From contig NC_080546.1 of NCBI RefSeq assembly GCF_028640845.1, forward strand, positions 21,297,020 through 21,361,019: 64,000 nucleotides of DNA. The letters run 5' to 3'. Made by a program: the position numbers and the translations under genes. The DNA is from Ahaetulla prasina. Lineage: Eukaryota; Chordata; Lepidosauria; Squamata; Colubridae. How positions within the stretch are numbered: the first letter of the stretch is position 1; each line of letters starts with the position of its first letter. Below are positions 23,801 through 38,800 of this stretch, one piece after another. The notes below the pieces were generated by a model. That model made no database searches. It was given only the letters and a program-made list of their open reading frames with translations, and was not told where the DNA came from.

Positions 23801-26800
23801 GTTCCCATCAAATGCAGAAAGAATGATAAACGGAGTTAGCAACACAAAGTACAAAAACACCCATAAAATAATTAAAGCTGATAAATAAATCAAAAATAAA
23901 TCAAACAGCCAGGTCAGCTGAAATAAAACTCAGGCTGTTTAATGTATGCCTGAAAAAATGCTCTCTCGACCAGATGGTGGGCTAAAAAAGCAAGGACGTT
24001 AACTGAATCAGTTATGGAAGAGAATCTCATTCTTGGAATTCTGCCATGCAGAGAAAGCAGTCATGTGTCCCAAATACTTTTGCATCACTGATTATTCCAA
24101 GAAATAAGAGAGTTTCTCCTTCAGACTTTGCAGAAAGTATGGAAAATTATCACGTTATTAGCCTTTCCCCCTCCACTCTGTTGCTGTCTTTTTCATCCAG
24201 TGCTTCTTTCTTAATTCATTATACACAGGCTGAGAGATTAAAAGTAGTATTTAGCTTAGGGCTGGATGTTTAGAGATGTATTTGAGCATAATCAGGTCCC
24301 CAATCTGCTCCCTTCTGCCCCCTCCATCCCCCATTATTGAACATTAAGCTCTACATTAGGACTCAGATTTAGTTTTTAAGCTGCATGTGCTGTTGTTGCC
24401 AGCCTGTTATCTTGTGTCCAGCGTGTGATTTCAGTTTTGTTTCAGACTGAATGTTCTACCCTAAATATTCTCCAAGGTAGAAAAAACACAAATTGGCTCA
24501 AAAACAGCACCTGCTGTTGCTTTTTAAAGAATAACAGGATTTTACATTATATACACTTAGAGAGAGAAAACAAAGACCGAGAGAGTACATTTTATCAAAT
24601 TTGACTCAGGATATAAAAGAAAAGAATTAAATAAACAAGTTACGCTTTCAACTCATGTCAGATTGGGTAGAATCACCTCTTGTCAATTTGGAATCAGAGC
24701 TATAGAAATGGCTTGGATAACTGTCAGGGTCAGAATTCTACCTTCCCCTCATCAGGAACCCAGAGATACAATACAAAAAAGAAATTATCATGAATTTGTT
24801 GAAGGGTTATATGAGAATAGAGGTGGAATAGATAAAGGAAATGAATTTGGCCGAAAATATGATTTTTCACCTGCCCACCTAGTGTGGGAGCTTTGGGGAG
24901 CCAAACAAAGCAACAAACTAAGACCTAACTAACAAGAATGAAATTGGAAAACACTGGAGAAAGCGGTACGATACGTTTCTCAGGCAAAGATCAACAGAGA
25001 ACAGTCTGCAGAGGGAAGGAATTGCGAGACACCCCATCAGCTTCCAAGTGAAGAGGCTTGGCCGTTCCTGGTGTTCAGTACATCAAAGATGGATGAGGAT
25101 GGGGACATTTGTCCCGTGTGGTGCTGAACAACAGGTAGCATCTTGATTGCAAAGAAGGTGTAGCAGGTAGCTTTGATTGCACAGATAACAAGTAGGCCAG
25201 GAACAAGCAACCTCAGCTGCCTCTTTGTGGACTAAAAAGGAGGTAGTTAAGACTTTCGGACGTAAGTAACAGTAAAAAAAAGTATTATTATTGGACCCCA
25301 CTAAGATTTTCAGAAACAGATTAAGAACCATTCCGTAAGACTTGATATGGAGAGGTTATAAGGGAGTGGAAAGGGGGATCTTTTGTTAGCGTCCTTTGTA
25401 TATTACATTGTAAGTCAATTTCATGGGTTATATAGAAAAGTGAAGATTAAGGAAAAGTTATTTGTGTTCCAGTCTTCATTTTTCTGGAAGTCATTTGTTT
25501 GTCTTCATCCAATCACCACTAAAAGGATTTGCCTACAGGTCATCTAGACCCTTGAAGAAACTGATTCTGTTCAAGTCTGGGGAATGAGTCTTTTTCCCCC
25601 CTGTAATGTACTGCAAATGTTCATGTACATGAAATCCAGCAGGTTCTGACAGATTCTGGAGAACCGGTAGCAGAAATTTTGAGTAGTTCGAAGAACTAGC
25701 AAATACCACCTCTGGCTCCAGAGTGGGGTGGGAATGGAGATTTTGTGCTATCCTTCCCCTGGAATGGGGTGGGACTGGAGATTTTGCCATATCCTTCTCC
25801 TGTCACACCCACAAAGCCACGCCCACAAAGCCACACCATGCCCACAAAGCCACGCCCACGCCACGCCCACAGAACCGGTAGTAAAAAAAATTGGATTTCA
25901 CCACTGATGCACCCATACCCCCAAATGGTTTGGACAGTTCCGTGCAACATTTTGTTGCAAGCTCCAATTTTTAGCTGCCAGAATCAAAATATAGGTTTAT
26001 GTCTGCTGCTCCCTGAGTAGCTAAGTAGGAAATGTCTGCGTGTTTAAAGAAAAAGAAATCCAGCAACACAACCTTATAAGGTCTGTCAGCTGGTACCAGT
26101 ATTTACACTATTCACTTCTGTGTTCCATAATGCTTTGGTGTCAATCACGCTTATAGCTGTCGTGTACTACTGTCAACCAAATCTAAAGAGCGACTCAAAA
26201 TATTAATCTATGTGTGTCAGTGTACCAGGAATTATGAGATAATGTTAGTTACATAAATTGAACTGTTTTGTTTGTTCGCTGCCAAGCAGAAATCTAATGT
26301 TATGTGGCAGAACTGGTTTTATTTATGACATATAAATTATATGTTTTCTGCACAAAAGGAGGGATTGCAGCTTACTTTATCTGTTTCTCTTCACAATATA
26401 TTCATGTGCAACTAAAAGTCTTTAACTTCCATAAACTGTTTTCTTGCCATACTTTTCTTAAGCATTATGGAAGTTAACCTAAAAATAGAAACATTAAGTA
26501 TGCCAGTTCAACAATGAAATGGAAACAGTATCTTAATTTAATCCAAACAAAATTCTACCCAGTTTTGAAATACTAATCCACATTCAAGTTTAGTATGCCA
26601 TTCAACAGATTTTTTAATTTTTCCATGAAGAAAAAAAATGAATGGGATTTGTAGCTTATATAAGACGTTGAATGTATTATTAAACTCTTTAATGGGCAAA
26701 TGACATTTGGGCTCAACAGTAACAGATGGTCGACTGAGGATGTTTTTACTAACACATATTAAGCAAACTATGACAACAAACAGTTTGGGTTTCTTTCATG

Positions 26801-29800
26801 GATTTTATTTTTCTTTCTATTTTGAGACATTTTAAGGTAGAAAGATGTTTCTCCAAACCTTGTTCTTGGGTAACTTTATATCCCTTTTCTGAATTTTGGC
26901 TCTCCAGAAGTACTTTGATATTATTTAAAGCAAAGAAAGAGTATTTTTCTCTGTGTACGTTCTTAGTGATACGTTCAAGCACTGCATTTAAGTATCATTA
27001 TATTCCAAGCTTCGCCTCTTCATAGTATATTGATAGCTGTTCACCTCATTGTTCTACAACAAAAAATCATTATAAAATAGCAGTGCAGCATAATTACCGA
27101 TCTTTACAGGCAGTAAAAATATCATTATGATTGATTGATCACATGCCATCAAGCTGGTGTTAACCATTAGGATGGGTGGATGAATTACTGGTTTCTGATA
27201 GATACTGTAGACAGACAGATAGGTAGACTCCTTCCTTCCTTCCTTCCTTCCTTCCTTCCCAAAATAGTGCTCAGGTCTTTCAATGTGGCACCTGTCATCA
27301 CTGTAATTGAGTCCTTCCACCTCTTCCAAATGTCATTTTTTTCTCTTTCCTTTCACTTTTCACAGCATTATATTCTTCTCTAGGGAGCAAGTTTTTCATA
27401 TAAAATGCATCCAAAGTATAATTTGTGCAGCATGTGGGAACTCCGATTTGTTTAATGATCCATTTTGTTTTGTGATCTTGGCTAAAATACAAACATAATT
27501 TATCACTGGAACAATTTCAGAAGGCATCTCTGAATTTTGATAAGAGTTCATTTGCTGTAGACTATGAATGTCTGGCACAGAGACAATTCTGTATAGGAGG
27601 TCCTTAGGGAATGGCTGTACTTGTGCACTACAACATGCTTCAGTTTTGCTTAAAGTGGTAAACATTCTCTCAAATCAATCTCATACCCTTGTGACCCTAT
27701 GGACACAACTGTGTTATTTTCTTGGCAACAATATGGAAGTGGCTTGACGTTGCCTTCCTGGATGCTAATCTTCTCCCCTGATATTCCCTACCCAAGTATT
27801 GTTTGGTTTCAACCTGCTTAGCTTTCCAAAATCACTTCACCACCCACTAATATTATATTTATTATTTTTATTTCACAGGAAATTCATACTTGATAAATTG
27901 CATTGGAATTTTCTACAAAAGATGAAGTAATATAGAAATGTTTTTAATAATTATTTAATTAAACAGTAATAATACAAGAAATGAAGCAATATAGAAATGC
28001 TTTTAACAATTATTTAACTAAACAATAATAATTCCTAAATATCTGTCCTCTGGCTTGTCTCAGTTATGACGTGACTATCATGGCTAAAAATGCTAGTGTT
28101 ACTCAGTTTTTACCAGTATAAGGAAGAACCAGTTGTTGCAAAGGACTTAGTTCTGCCAATTTTTGCACTTTGTGGGAAGTGCTAAAAAGGAAAAGTAATA
28201 AATTGTGTAGTTCCATGATGGTTCCCAGAAGGGCTGGAAAATGAGAGAGACAGTGAGAGAATTTCTGTGGTCCAGTATCTTTTCTTCCCAGCTTCTTGTC
28301 CTTCAAAATTTCTATTAGTAGCTTTTCTCCTTGAGATTCTTTTCCTCTTAAAAATAGAGTTCAACATCTTGGTAAAAAAATAATAATAGTGGTTTAAAGC
28401 CTCATGAAGGAAGTAAGCAGCCATTTTCTATCAATTTATTTTCTACATTAATTATGAAGTTCTTCCTCATTCCCCTATAACCGTGATGGTGAACCTACGG
28501 CACGCATGCCAGAGGTGATATGCAAAGCCTTCTTTGCTGGCATGTGCGCCGTCGCCCCAGGTCAGAGCTCCGTGGCGTTTCTTTCGTGAGCTTCTGTTTC
28601 CCTGCAAACAATGAAACAAAAACTCACAAAAGAAAAAGATCTTACCTCTTGCCGCACAGCGGGTATTGGGATGCCCTGCCCCCTGCCGGCCAGCTAGTCT
28701 TCAGGTCTCTGCTGCGCATGTACACATGTGTGCACAGAAGTCCATGCCTTTGTGCGTTTACACATGTCATACATGTCACATGCATGCACATGCACCTTTC
28801 AGTTTGAGGATGTGTGCACGCACAGTTTGGGTACTCAGTATCTAAAAGGTTCACCATCACTGCCCTATTATGTACACCCAACCTCATATTGCTCCTCGTG
28901 GTCAAAGAATTACAGAAAAACAAGCTTCAAATTTATAATATGTGGGGCAGTGAGTCTAGTCCACCTTGTTGGTGCCATTGGAAGCTGCCCTTCTGCAAGT
29001 TGGTTGATGAGATGAATTTTTTTTTTTTTTTACATTTATATCCCGCCCTTCTCCGAAGACTCAGGGCAGCTTACAGTGTATAAGGCAATAGTCTCATTCT
29101 ATTTGTATATTTACAAAGTCAACTTATTGCCCCCCCAACAATCTGGGTCCTCATTTTACCTACCTTATAAAGGATGGAAGGCTGAGTCAACCTTGGCCCG
29201 GGCTTGAACCTGCAGTAATTGCAGGCTACTGTGTTCTAATAACAGGCTCCTTACAGCCTGAGCTATTCTGGCCCTCAAATATATTGAATATGGACCAATT
29301 GTCAACAGGCTCAAGCAACAGATTTGTAACTAATAGATCAGCAGCTATATTCAATGCAAGGATGTCTCCCAGAAACCACACATTGACCTGATCTGTCCAC
29401 CACAATGAGTCAAAGGTTACCTGCTCAAGAAAATTTCACTTCTATCTTATTGCTGAGCAGTTGAATCCTGCTAGGGGGAAAAACCAACCATATAAAAATG
29501 ATGATGTTTCCAGAGAACATTTTACTCCTGTTCTTTTCAGTCCTTGTCACCGTAGCATCTAGTTGGGAGATTCCATAATTAATTGGTGGGATAATTGATG
29601 AGTCTTGGTGGCGCAGTGGTTAAAGGGCAGTACTGCAAGCTATTTCTGCTGCCTGCAATTTGGCAAATCAAATCTCACCAGGCTCAAGGTTGACTCAGCC
29701 TTCCATCTTTCCGAGGTGGGTAAAATGACGACAAATAGTTGGGGGCAATATGCTGACTCTGTAAACGGCTTAGAGGGGGCTGTAAAGCACTGTGAAGTGG

Positions 29801-32800
29801 TATATAAGTCTAAGTGCTCTTGCTAAGTACTATTGCTATTGGACTTGGGATGATCCTTGCTACTGATACAGTATCTGTCCTTGTTAAGAAAAATAATTCA
29901 GAATCTCACTTCTGTGCATAGTGAAATATACTGTACCTAAAGTTGCTAGTAGGTCTGGCTAATTAAATATCCCAAGACTTGATCATGGAAATAAAGCATT
30001 GGTTGGCTCAGAGTCTTCTATTGGAATGCATATACTCTTCTGTTAATATGTGTGTATATATGCATAATGTATTTTTCGGAGTATAAGACGCACCTACCTT
30101 TTTTGGTGAGGAAAACAAGAAAAAGAAATCTTCCTCTGCTTCCCAGCAATTTTGCCTTGTTGCAGCAAACAGCAAACAACCTGCTTTACTTTCATTTTTG
30201 TTTTCAGCATAGCTTGATTAGCACAAGGAAAAAAAAATCTGTTCCCAGCAATTTACCTCCTTGCAGCAAGCAGCAGAGGCCCGCGCAGCAATAGGCAATG
30301 GCAATCCCTGCAGCCTGAAACAGCTGAGAGTCAGGGACAATCAACTTGTGCTAATTAGACTGTGCTGAAGCTGAAATGGGCTGTTTCTTGTTGCTGCTTA
30401 CTGCAAGGAGGTAAATTGCTGGGAGGCAGAGGCCAGAGGGTGGGAGCCAGTGGGTGGGCAGGGTTACATTGAGTATATAAGGTGCACCCAAATTTTCACT
30501 CCCTTTTCGAGGGGAAAAGGTGTGTCTTATACTCCGAAAAATATGGTATATGTGTATATATGTATGTATGTATACAACATCCAATGTCTGAACCAGTAAT
30601 AATGTTAATTTTAATAATACTTTGCTCTTTTGCTATTTTACTTCCAGAACCACACTACAGCAAGTGGTCGCCCAACTAAAGTGGACGCTCCTGACCACGT
30701 CCTATACACTGTAGGCTCTTGTGTTCTGGCCATTGGTTGTGTTGGAATTATAGGAAATCTCCTTGTCCTCTATGCATTTTACAGGTATAGTTTTCTCAAG
30801 CTAGGGATAGGGATGAAGGAAGAGGGAACAATTCACAATTGGTGGTCTGTTCAGCCAATAGTTCTTTTGTTCTTTTTTTTTTTATTCTGCTCCCATATAA
30901 CAGCAGATTGGGTGATATTAAGACAGACAGATCTGTTTCGTTCCTCTTAATATTAAAGCCATTTATTTAGCGATCAGTTGAAGTTAGAACGGGATTGCAA
31001 AAAAGTGATTTATGACTGGTGCTCACACTTGTGATGGTTGCAGAGTTGTGATCGAATCTGGACACTTTGCAAGCAGGATGTACAGGCAGTCCTCAACTTA
31101 CAACAGTTCGTTTAGTGACCATTCAAAGTTTCAAAGTCACTGAAAAATGTGACTTATGACCGTTTTTCACACTTACAACCTTCACGTGATTTACATTCGG
31201 ATGCTTGACAGCTGGTTCATATTTATGACGGTCATGTTATCCCCTTTTGTGATCTTCTGACCCAAAAAGTCAATGGGGAAACCCGAATCACTTAACAACC
31301 AGGTTACTAATTTGACAACTGCACTTAACAAATGTGGCAAGAAAAGTCGTAAAATGGGACAAAACTCATTTCATGAATTTTTCACTTAGCAGCCTAAATG
31401 CTGGGCTCAGTTATGGCCATAAGTTGAGGACTACCTGTATTTACCACAAATCCCATACCATAGTGGTTTTTGGAGTCATGTGATTGCCATTTGCGACCCT
31501 TTCCAGCATGATTCCAACTAGCAAAATCAAATCCTCATTTTATTTCTCATTGTGAATATCATTTCACTTTTTTCTCATTTTCTCAAGATTTTTCTCATTT
31601 TTTTGCAAATTGGATTTTGTATTTTTAAAAATGTTACGGCAAACAGTACATGTAATTTTACACTGTTCATCTCCAAGCATGTTTAGTTTTGTTTGCAAAT
31701 TTGCACAATATACACATTTTGTATAAACAGTACCTAATATTACACATCTTCTAAATTTGTCTATTTTTAACAGGCATCTCAGTAACATACACATTTCTGT
31801 ACTATGCATGCTTTATTAACAAACTGCAATGAAATATTTGAAATCTGTAGATTTCAAACAATTACTAATACATGATTTCATCTATTCCGTACAGAGATGA
31901 AATCAGAAAAGGCAAGCTTAATTAATAGTTGAATGAGTTGGCATGCCTAGAACTTGGCTGACAAATATATCCATGGTACTTGGTTTGCTTATATTTTGCA
32001 CATGTTAAGCTGCATGGAAGAAGTGTCGATGTGTATGTAGGACTGTGTGTGTTTATTTATGGACACACATGCATACACCCACACAAACCTAGAATGAAAT
32101 AAACTGATGGCATTAAGGTGGAGAAAACACTGTCTTGCAACTGAATGCTATCCTTGGTTTTTTAAAAAAATTATTAATTACAAAATAAAGTTTTATAATT
32201 ATACTTATTTAACATATTTATTGTATAAATGAATTACCAAAAATGTAGTTATGCCGCCCTGAAACCCAGCAGAGAAATGTTTTGTTCTTTCATTCACTCT
32301 GTAGAAAAGCAACACAGAACTCAAACTGGGTTTGTTTTCTGGCTTGAATTTAAAAAAGAATCACAATAAAATTGGGAAGTACATAAATACCTAAAGGAAA
32401 AGAAGGAAAATAACTTAAGCGTGAGAAATTTCAGAATTTTCTGTAACTGAGGAACATGCAATTTCTGATTTCTAATTTAATGCATGAATTCTGCAGTTAC
32501 CCAGTGCCCTGATTCACTAATAACTTCTCATGAATGTTGCCAGCAATAATTGCAATCAAAATATCTTTTTTGCCATACTACCGTGTTTTCCTGAAAATAA
32601 GACCTCCCCTGGTAATAAGACCTCCCCCGAAAATAAGCCCTTCCCAATAATATTTAAATGCATGCGCAGCTGGTCCCCACCGTTTTCTCTGGTTAGGGTT
32701 AGGGAGACAGAGATGGAAATCAGGTAAGAAGGCAAGAGGAGCCCCGTCTTGCTCAATGTGCCCCAAAATAATAAGACCTCCCCGAAAATAAGTCCAAGTG

Positions 32801-35800
32801 CTTATTTCGGGGTTCAAAAAAATATAAGACAGAGTCTTATTTTCAGGAAAATACGGTAATAGGTTTTGCCTAGTGAGTCCCTGAAGCAGTAGAGTAGAAG
32901 TGAAGTGAAGTGAAGTGAAGTGAATTCTTTATTGGCCAACTGTGAGGAATTTGTCTCTGCTGCATAAGCTCTCAGTGTACATGCAAGCAACAAAGTAATA
33001 TGATGCTGATGATGATCTTGTTGATGATGATGATTAGAGAAGGTAGTAGATTTTAAATGTAGTTCTGCCATTATTTAAATGTTTCGCTTTTGTCAAGTAA
33101 TTTTTCCAGTTTCCTAGGTACAGAAGAGTAGTGTATTATATCAACACCTGAACTGTTTTATTCAGGACTTACAAACATTCCTTAGTCAAAAAAAGATACA
33201 CTACAAACAATTTTCTAATTTTGATTTTAAACATTGTCTGATTACTTAAAAAATATTCTCTCATTACTTAAAAATTATTCTCAGCTGCTCCAGTTCAGTA
33301 TATTTACAGACCTAATTTATGGAAAGGACATAATCCAGAAGGACTTCACAACTACCCAAATACTAGAAAACAAATTTGGGCCCAAATATCTGAACCCTAC
33401 TATTACTTGCAAACAAACTGGTCTGTTATTGTTTTCTTCCTTTCAGCTTTCATTTTGAAAAGCCTGTGTGCAGTTTTCTTCTGCAATATATCTGATGAAT
33501 AGTAGTTCGTAACTATAACAGAAACTAACAAAGATTTTTCTTCTCCTTTATATGATTGATGATGGTGATGGTGATGGTGAAGCAACAAGAGGCTGAGGAC
33601 ACCTGCAAATTATTTCATCATGAATTTAGCTGCAAGTGACTTTCTGATGTCTGCAACTCAAGCTCCAGTCTGCTTTTTCAACAGTATGCATAAGGAGTGG
33701 GTCCTTGGAGACGCAGGTGCTTTGCCAATAGTTTTACATTTTCCAGTTGCATCAAGTTTGTCCTTAACGTGTTATCTGAAAATGGAATTCTAAGGTTGTA
33801 GGATCCTTTATCAACAAGATTGTATTTTTTTAAAACCTTCCCTAATCTTTGATCAGCAAATTAACTCCTTTTTTTTCCACCTCTCCCAAAGGCAAGGAAT
33901 TTGTAATATGTAATGATTGCACAATTATCTGTTAACGTGAGGAATGATAGATAACAATAACCAGAAGTCCATTTCCCATTATTATGAAGAAAAATGAAAT
34001 GAGATATAACAAGCTAGTATATGAGATTCATATCTTTGCTTGTTATATTAATATAACAACTGATTCCATATCTTATCCTGAGAGAAGGCCTGGAATTATA
34101 GTTAAAATGGTCCGTTCTGACAATAAAAACCCATCATTTTGTTCAGTACAGAAATGTGAATTAAAGCAATCCAATGGTTGAACAAATAACTTCTACTTGA
34201 GCATATCAGTGAAAAGGAATTCATTGTTCCCTAAGGTAATTATTTTTTATTACCAAATTGCACTTACAGTTAAAAAAAAACATTTCCTAACATTCAGTGG
34301 AGTGTCCCTGCTTTTAAATTAAGATCATTATTCTGCACCCTGCATCAACAGAGAACAATATTTGGAATCATAATTAGAAGGGATTATTAATCCAACCCTC
34401 CTGTCCTGTGCGACAGTCAACTATTAAAGCATCCCTGACATACAACCATTTATCAACGGCTTAAATATAGCTAATAAAAGAGAGTCCACTTCTATCTATT
34501 ATAGTTTCATAGTTTGGATCTATTTCCTGATGTCATTAAAATCTGCTTCTTTGTAATCGGTTTTTCAAGGAAAGTTGTGATTTTCTATACAAATAGCCTT
34601 TTAAGTATTTTAGAATTGCTGCCGTATCTCTTCTGTTACTGTTCATCAAAGGTGATATGCCAGTTTTTTCAGAACTTACTCTCAATACTCAATTTCCAGT
34701 ACTTTGATCATCCTTCTTTCCCACCTTTTCATCAGTTCTATTTCGCTGATTTCTTTTTTTTTTAAATACAGTATGATGCCCTGAATAGTACTTAAAGTGG
34801 GGGCTGACTTATGCAAAATAGAGTAGAAGTTTTATTTGCTTTGGTGTAGAATTGAATAGAATATTCTTCAGTTGTAAAGCAATAAATAGATAGAGATAGA
34901 TGAGAGAGAGAGAGAGAGAGAGATAAGCAATAGAATATAGTAAAAATGAAATTTGAACCATGAAGTTCCATCATATCAATCTACTTCGCATCAGTGATTC
35001 CTAGTAATTGTTTCCAGAACTTCTGAACCAGCAGGCTAGAATGAGACCACACTTGCCCTAGGACAGGGATGTCAAACTCGTGGCGTCACATTGTCATCAA
35101 GTGACATATCGTGACTTTTTTCCCTTCGCTAAAACGGGCTTGGGCGTGGTCAGTGTGTGACACATCCGGTCTGCGGGCCACGAGTTTGACATCCCCACCC
35201 TAGGAGCAATCTGTTTCAGAGGAGGGGAGCCCCCACAGATATTGCACATTTTTGTGTCCCTTCTGTTGTACATTTTCCTAAATGGGAAGTGCAAAACAGG
35301 CCTACTCTGATAGTTTGAACTGGGTAAACAGAATCTGTTTGGTAATAGATATACAAAGTATAAACCATATAGAACTTTATAGGTGAAAACCAACATCTTG
35401 AGCTACAGATCTCCCATACTTCATGTTTTAAGAGCTGCATTGTCTTAAAATGGAACGAACTCCATTTTAAGACAATGGAACGAACTCTGGAACAAACTCC
35501 CCCCAGGACTCCGTCAACTTCCGGACCTCCGAACCTTTCGTCGCGAGCTTAAAACTCACTTATTCATCTGCGCAGGACTGGGTTAGTTTTTAAATTTATG
35601 GGTTTTTAATGGGTTTTTTATTATTTATTCTAAATTTTTAATCTCGGCCAATTGAATAAGTTTTTTAATTGTATTTTAATTGTATTTATTATTGTGTATT
35701 TTTATCTGGCTGTGAACCGCCCTGAGTCCTTCGGGAGAAGGGCGGTATAGAAATTTAAATAATAAATAATAAATAAATAAAATGATAGGCTAAATTTATG

Positions 35801-38800
35801 TATCATGTTTAGCTGATGGCAGGGATGTCAAACTCAAGGCCCAGGGGCCAAATCCGGCCCTTGGAGTGCTTGGATCTGGCCTGCGGGGCCACCTTGGAAA
35901 TAGTGAAGGACCGGCCCGTGGTGCCTCTGCCTGGGAAAATGGAGCTTAGGAGGGCCCAAGAGGGTTACAGGAGGCAGTCGCAACCGAAAATGGAGCTCGG
36001 GAGTCCGTTTTCGCTGGCCGAGTGCTCGGGCCACCACAAGCACCCTTGACATGAGTGACGTCAATCTGGCTATGTCCACCCTGGCCACACCGACTCCAGC
36101 TCCCCAAGGTGAAACACAACCCTGATGCGGCCCTCCATGATATTGAGTTTGACACCCCTGGCCTATGGCATATACAGTATTTGTTGAATTAAACATTCTT
36201 GACTGATATATAGTCAAGAATGAAATCATACAAGCTATTATCCCAAAATCAAAGAGACCATAATATAGTTCAATTTTTAGTCCTGGGAGTTGAACCGTGG
36301 AAAGACCCACTGAATTACCAGTTCCAAGAGGGTCAAATTCTCAAGCCCTTGGCTTTTGTAGAGCAGGAAAATATATGTTTCAGTTGAGCTGTACCAGCTT
36401 TCTGAACTCTGGTGTGTTCCTTTGTCCTTTTTAGTCCTGACATCTGGCTTCACTCTTTTCCATTCTGACCTCCTGATGCAAGTCGTCTTTACAGGGTCAT
36501 CCATAATTCAGGCCTATGCATTATATAATACAATTTTCTAAACCAGCACTTGCTTAATAAAAAACATCATACATTTCTCAGTGAACTTCTCAACGTCAAA
36601 ACCCAAAATAACTAAATTTTGTCCATGGTCATTTCTATACTTCCAATCAGAATTCTTTCAAATGCAAGCACTCTTAATAAGCCAATTCACTGTGATTTTT
36701 GTACAGATAGTCCTCGACCTATGACCACAATAGAGCCCAAAATTTATGTTACTAAGTGAGACATTTGTGAAATGAGTTTTGCCCCATTTTACAACCTTTC
36801 TTGCCACAGTTGTTAAGTGAATCACTGCACTGCACTAATTAAGTGAATCTGGTATCCCCACTGACTTTGTTTGTCAAAAGATTATTAAAAAAGCGATCCC
36901 ATAACCCTGGGACACTGCAACCACCATAAATATGAGTCAGTTGCCATGTGTTTGAATTTTGATCAACTGACTATGGGCATTGCTGAAATGGTCATAAGTG
37001 TGAAAAATGATCATTAATCACTTTTATGCTAAATTATGGTTTGCTTACTGAATAAAGTACAAATGAATTTTGTTCATGGATACACTTATCCATGGAATCA
37101 GTTGTTATATTAATATAACAATAATATTATTATGCTATGCCTGTTTTAGGCTTACAATTCTTACATTCTCAGCTTTAAAATAGCAAGATATGGTGTGGCC
37201 ATTTTTCAGCAGTCATGGCCTCTGTCTAAGGATCATAAAAAGGAGACCAGAGTAGAGTAGAGTAGAGTAGAGTAGAATAGAATAGAATAGAATAGAATAG
37301 AATAGAATAGAATAGAATAGAATAGAATAGTATTCTATTCTATTTTTTAAAAAATGTGAAAAAAGATCACATGGTATAGTTCTAGGAAGTACTACATGCA
37401 AACAACTCCTTATCATCTGAACTATGAGAATTTTTTGTGGATGACTTTTTCTTGATTTTTCCCCCCACTCTCCTCCTTTCCCATTGCAAAGTAAACATCA
37501 TGTGTTTTTGTTTTGCTTTTTGTTTGCTCCAGGTTGTAACTTCTATGCTTTTTGTGGAGCACTCTTTGGAATAACCTCAATGATGACCTTGTTAGCTATT
37601 TCGGTGGATCGCTACTGTGTGATTACGAAGCCTCTCCAGTCCTTAAAAAGAAGTTCAAAGAAACGTTCTTGTATAATCATTATATTTGTCTGGCTTTACT
37701 CACTGGGTTGGAGTGTATGTCCAATATTAGGGTGGAGTATGTTATCAGTTTTCTTTCATTTTTTTCTTTTTTTCTTTTTCTTTTACTCTTGTATCTACAT
37801 TGTGTGTGAGAGAGTGTGTGTGTGTGTGCATATAATCACTTTGTTCTAATACTAATAGTTGTTGTACAACCCTCCCACTCTCCCCATCAGAATATTGCCT
37901 GTATTTGTATATGTGTGTGGTATAAATCATACTGATACGATTGATCAGTATTTTACTTGCAAGCTATTTGGGGGGAGGTTTTTTTGTTTATTATACATTT
38001 GATGAATATATATAGATATCTTGCATATATAGGAGGCTTCTACAAAAATACATTTAAAAAACGCACAGCATTTTTTCTGCTAGAAACATAGGGCTACACG
38101 TTGCTTTCTTGATAAGTTTGACTGAGTAATTAGATTTTTTTTACTCCGTCTTTTATTACTGTATAAGAAACTCAGGGAGACAAATATACCTAATATTCCT
38201 TCCTCATCCTATTTTCCCCACAACAATAATCCTTAATGATGAGTTGGGCTGACAGTGAGTGACAGGCCCAAAGTCACCCAGCTGATTTTTGATATCTAAA
38301 GCAGGACCAGAACTCAAAATCTCCCGGATTCCAGCCTGGTGCCTTAGCCATGAGATCAAACTAGATCTCATTTCATATTGTTTGATTTAATTTCCAAAAA
38401 ATTAAGTGGAACTTACTGAGGATTTATTTATTTAGATCGGAATAATATCATATACAGCAATAAAAATAAAATTTAATTAAGTCTGAGAGATCATGTCAAC
38501 CCAAAAGACTTTTAATATATTTCTCTTAATAGATGCAGCTCAAATAATTTTAGTGTGGTAATAAAATTGAACAAAAATAATCGTGGGACTCTGAAAGATC
38601 CAGATATATCATTTTTAGTAGCTGTGCTGTCCATTCGTCTAGGTTTGAATAAGTTAGGTTAGAAAATTATTGTCTCTGTTGTGTTTTCACCAATTAAAAT
38701 TGCATTCTCCTACCCTCCCATGTTGGTGGAGAGAATGTATTTTGCAAGTATCCAGAACCATATACTTTAATCACTAATTAATATCTATCTAGTAATAATA

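Larger units (their letters stand above)
30785..33582 (+). other. OPN4X intron 2
   Basis: GT-AG intron of 2.8 kb. It holds an inverted-repeat element (31083-31438), a MITE (32579-32858) and a LINE tail (32893-33010). The 31440-32578 part is AT-rich and unrecognised. Confidence 0.85.
33717..37532 (+). other. OPN4X intron 3
   Basis: GT-AG intron of 3.8 kb. Contains two hAT-like MITEs, a LINE 3' end, an inverted-repeat element and an AATAG array near its 3' end. 33717-34330 is AT-rich and unrecognised. Confidence 0.85.

Noticed and set aside
32690..32710. GGTTAGGGTTAGGG as interstitial telomere repeat
   Set aside because: Only two units, inside a MITE.
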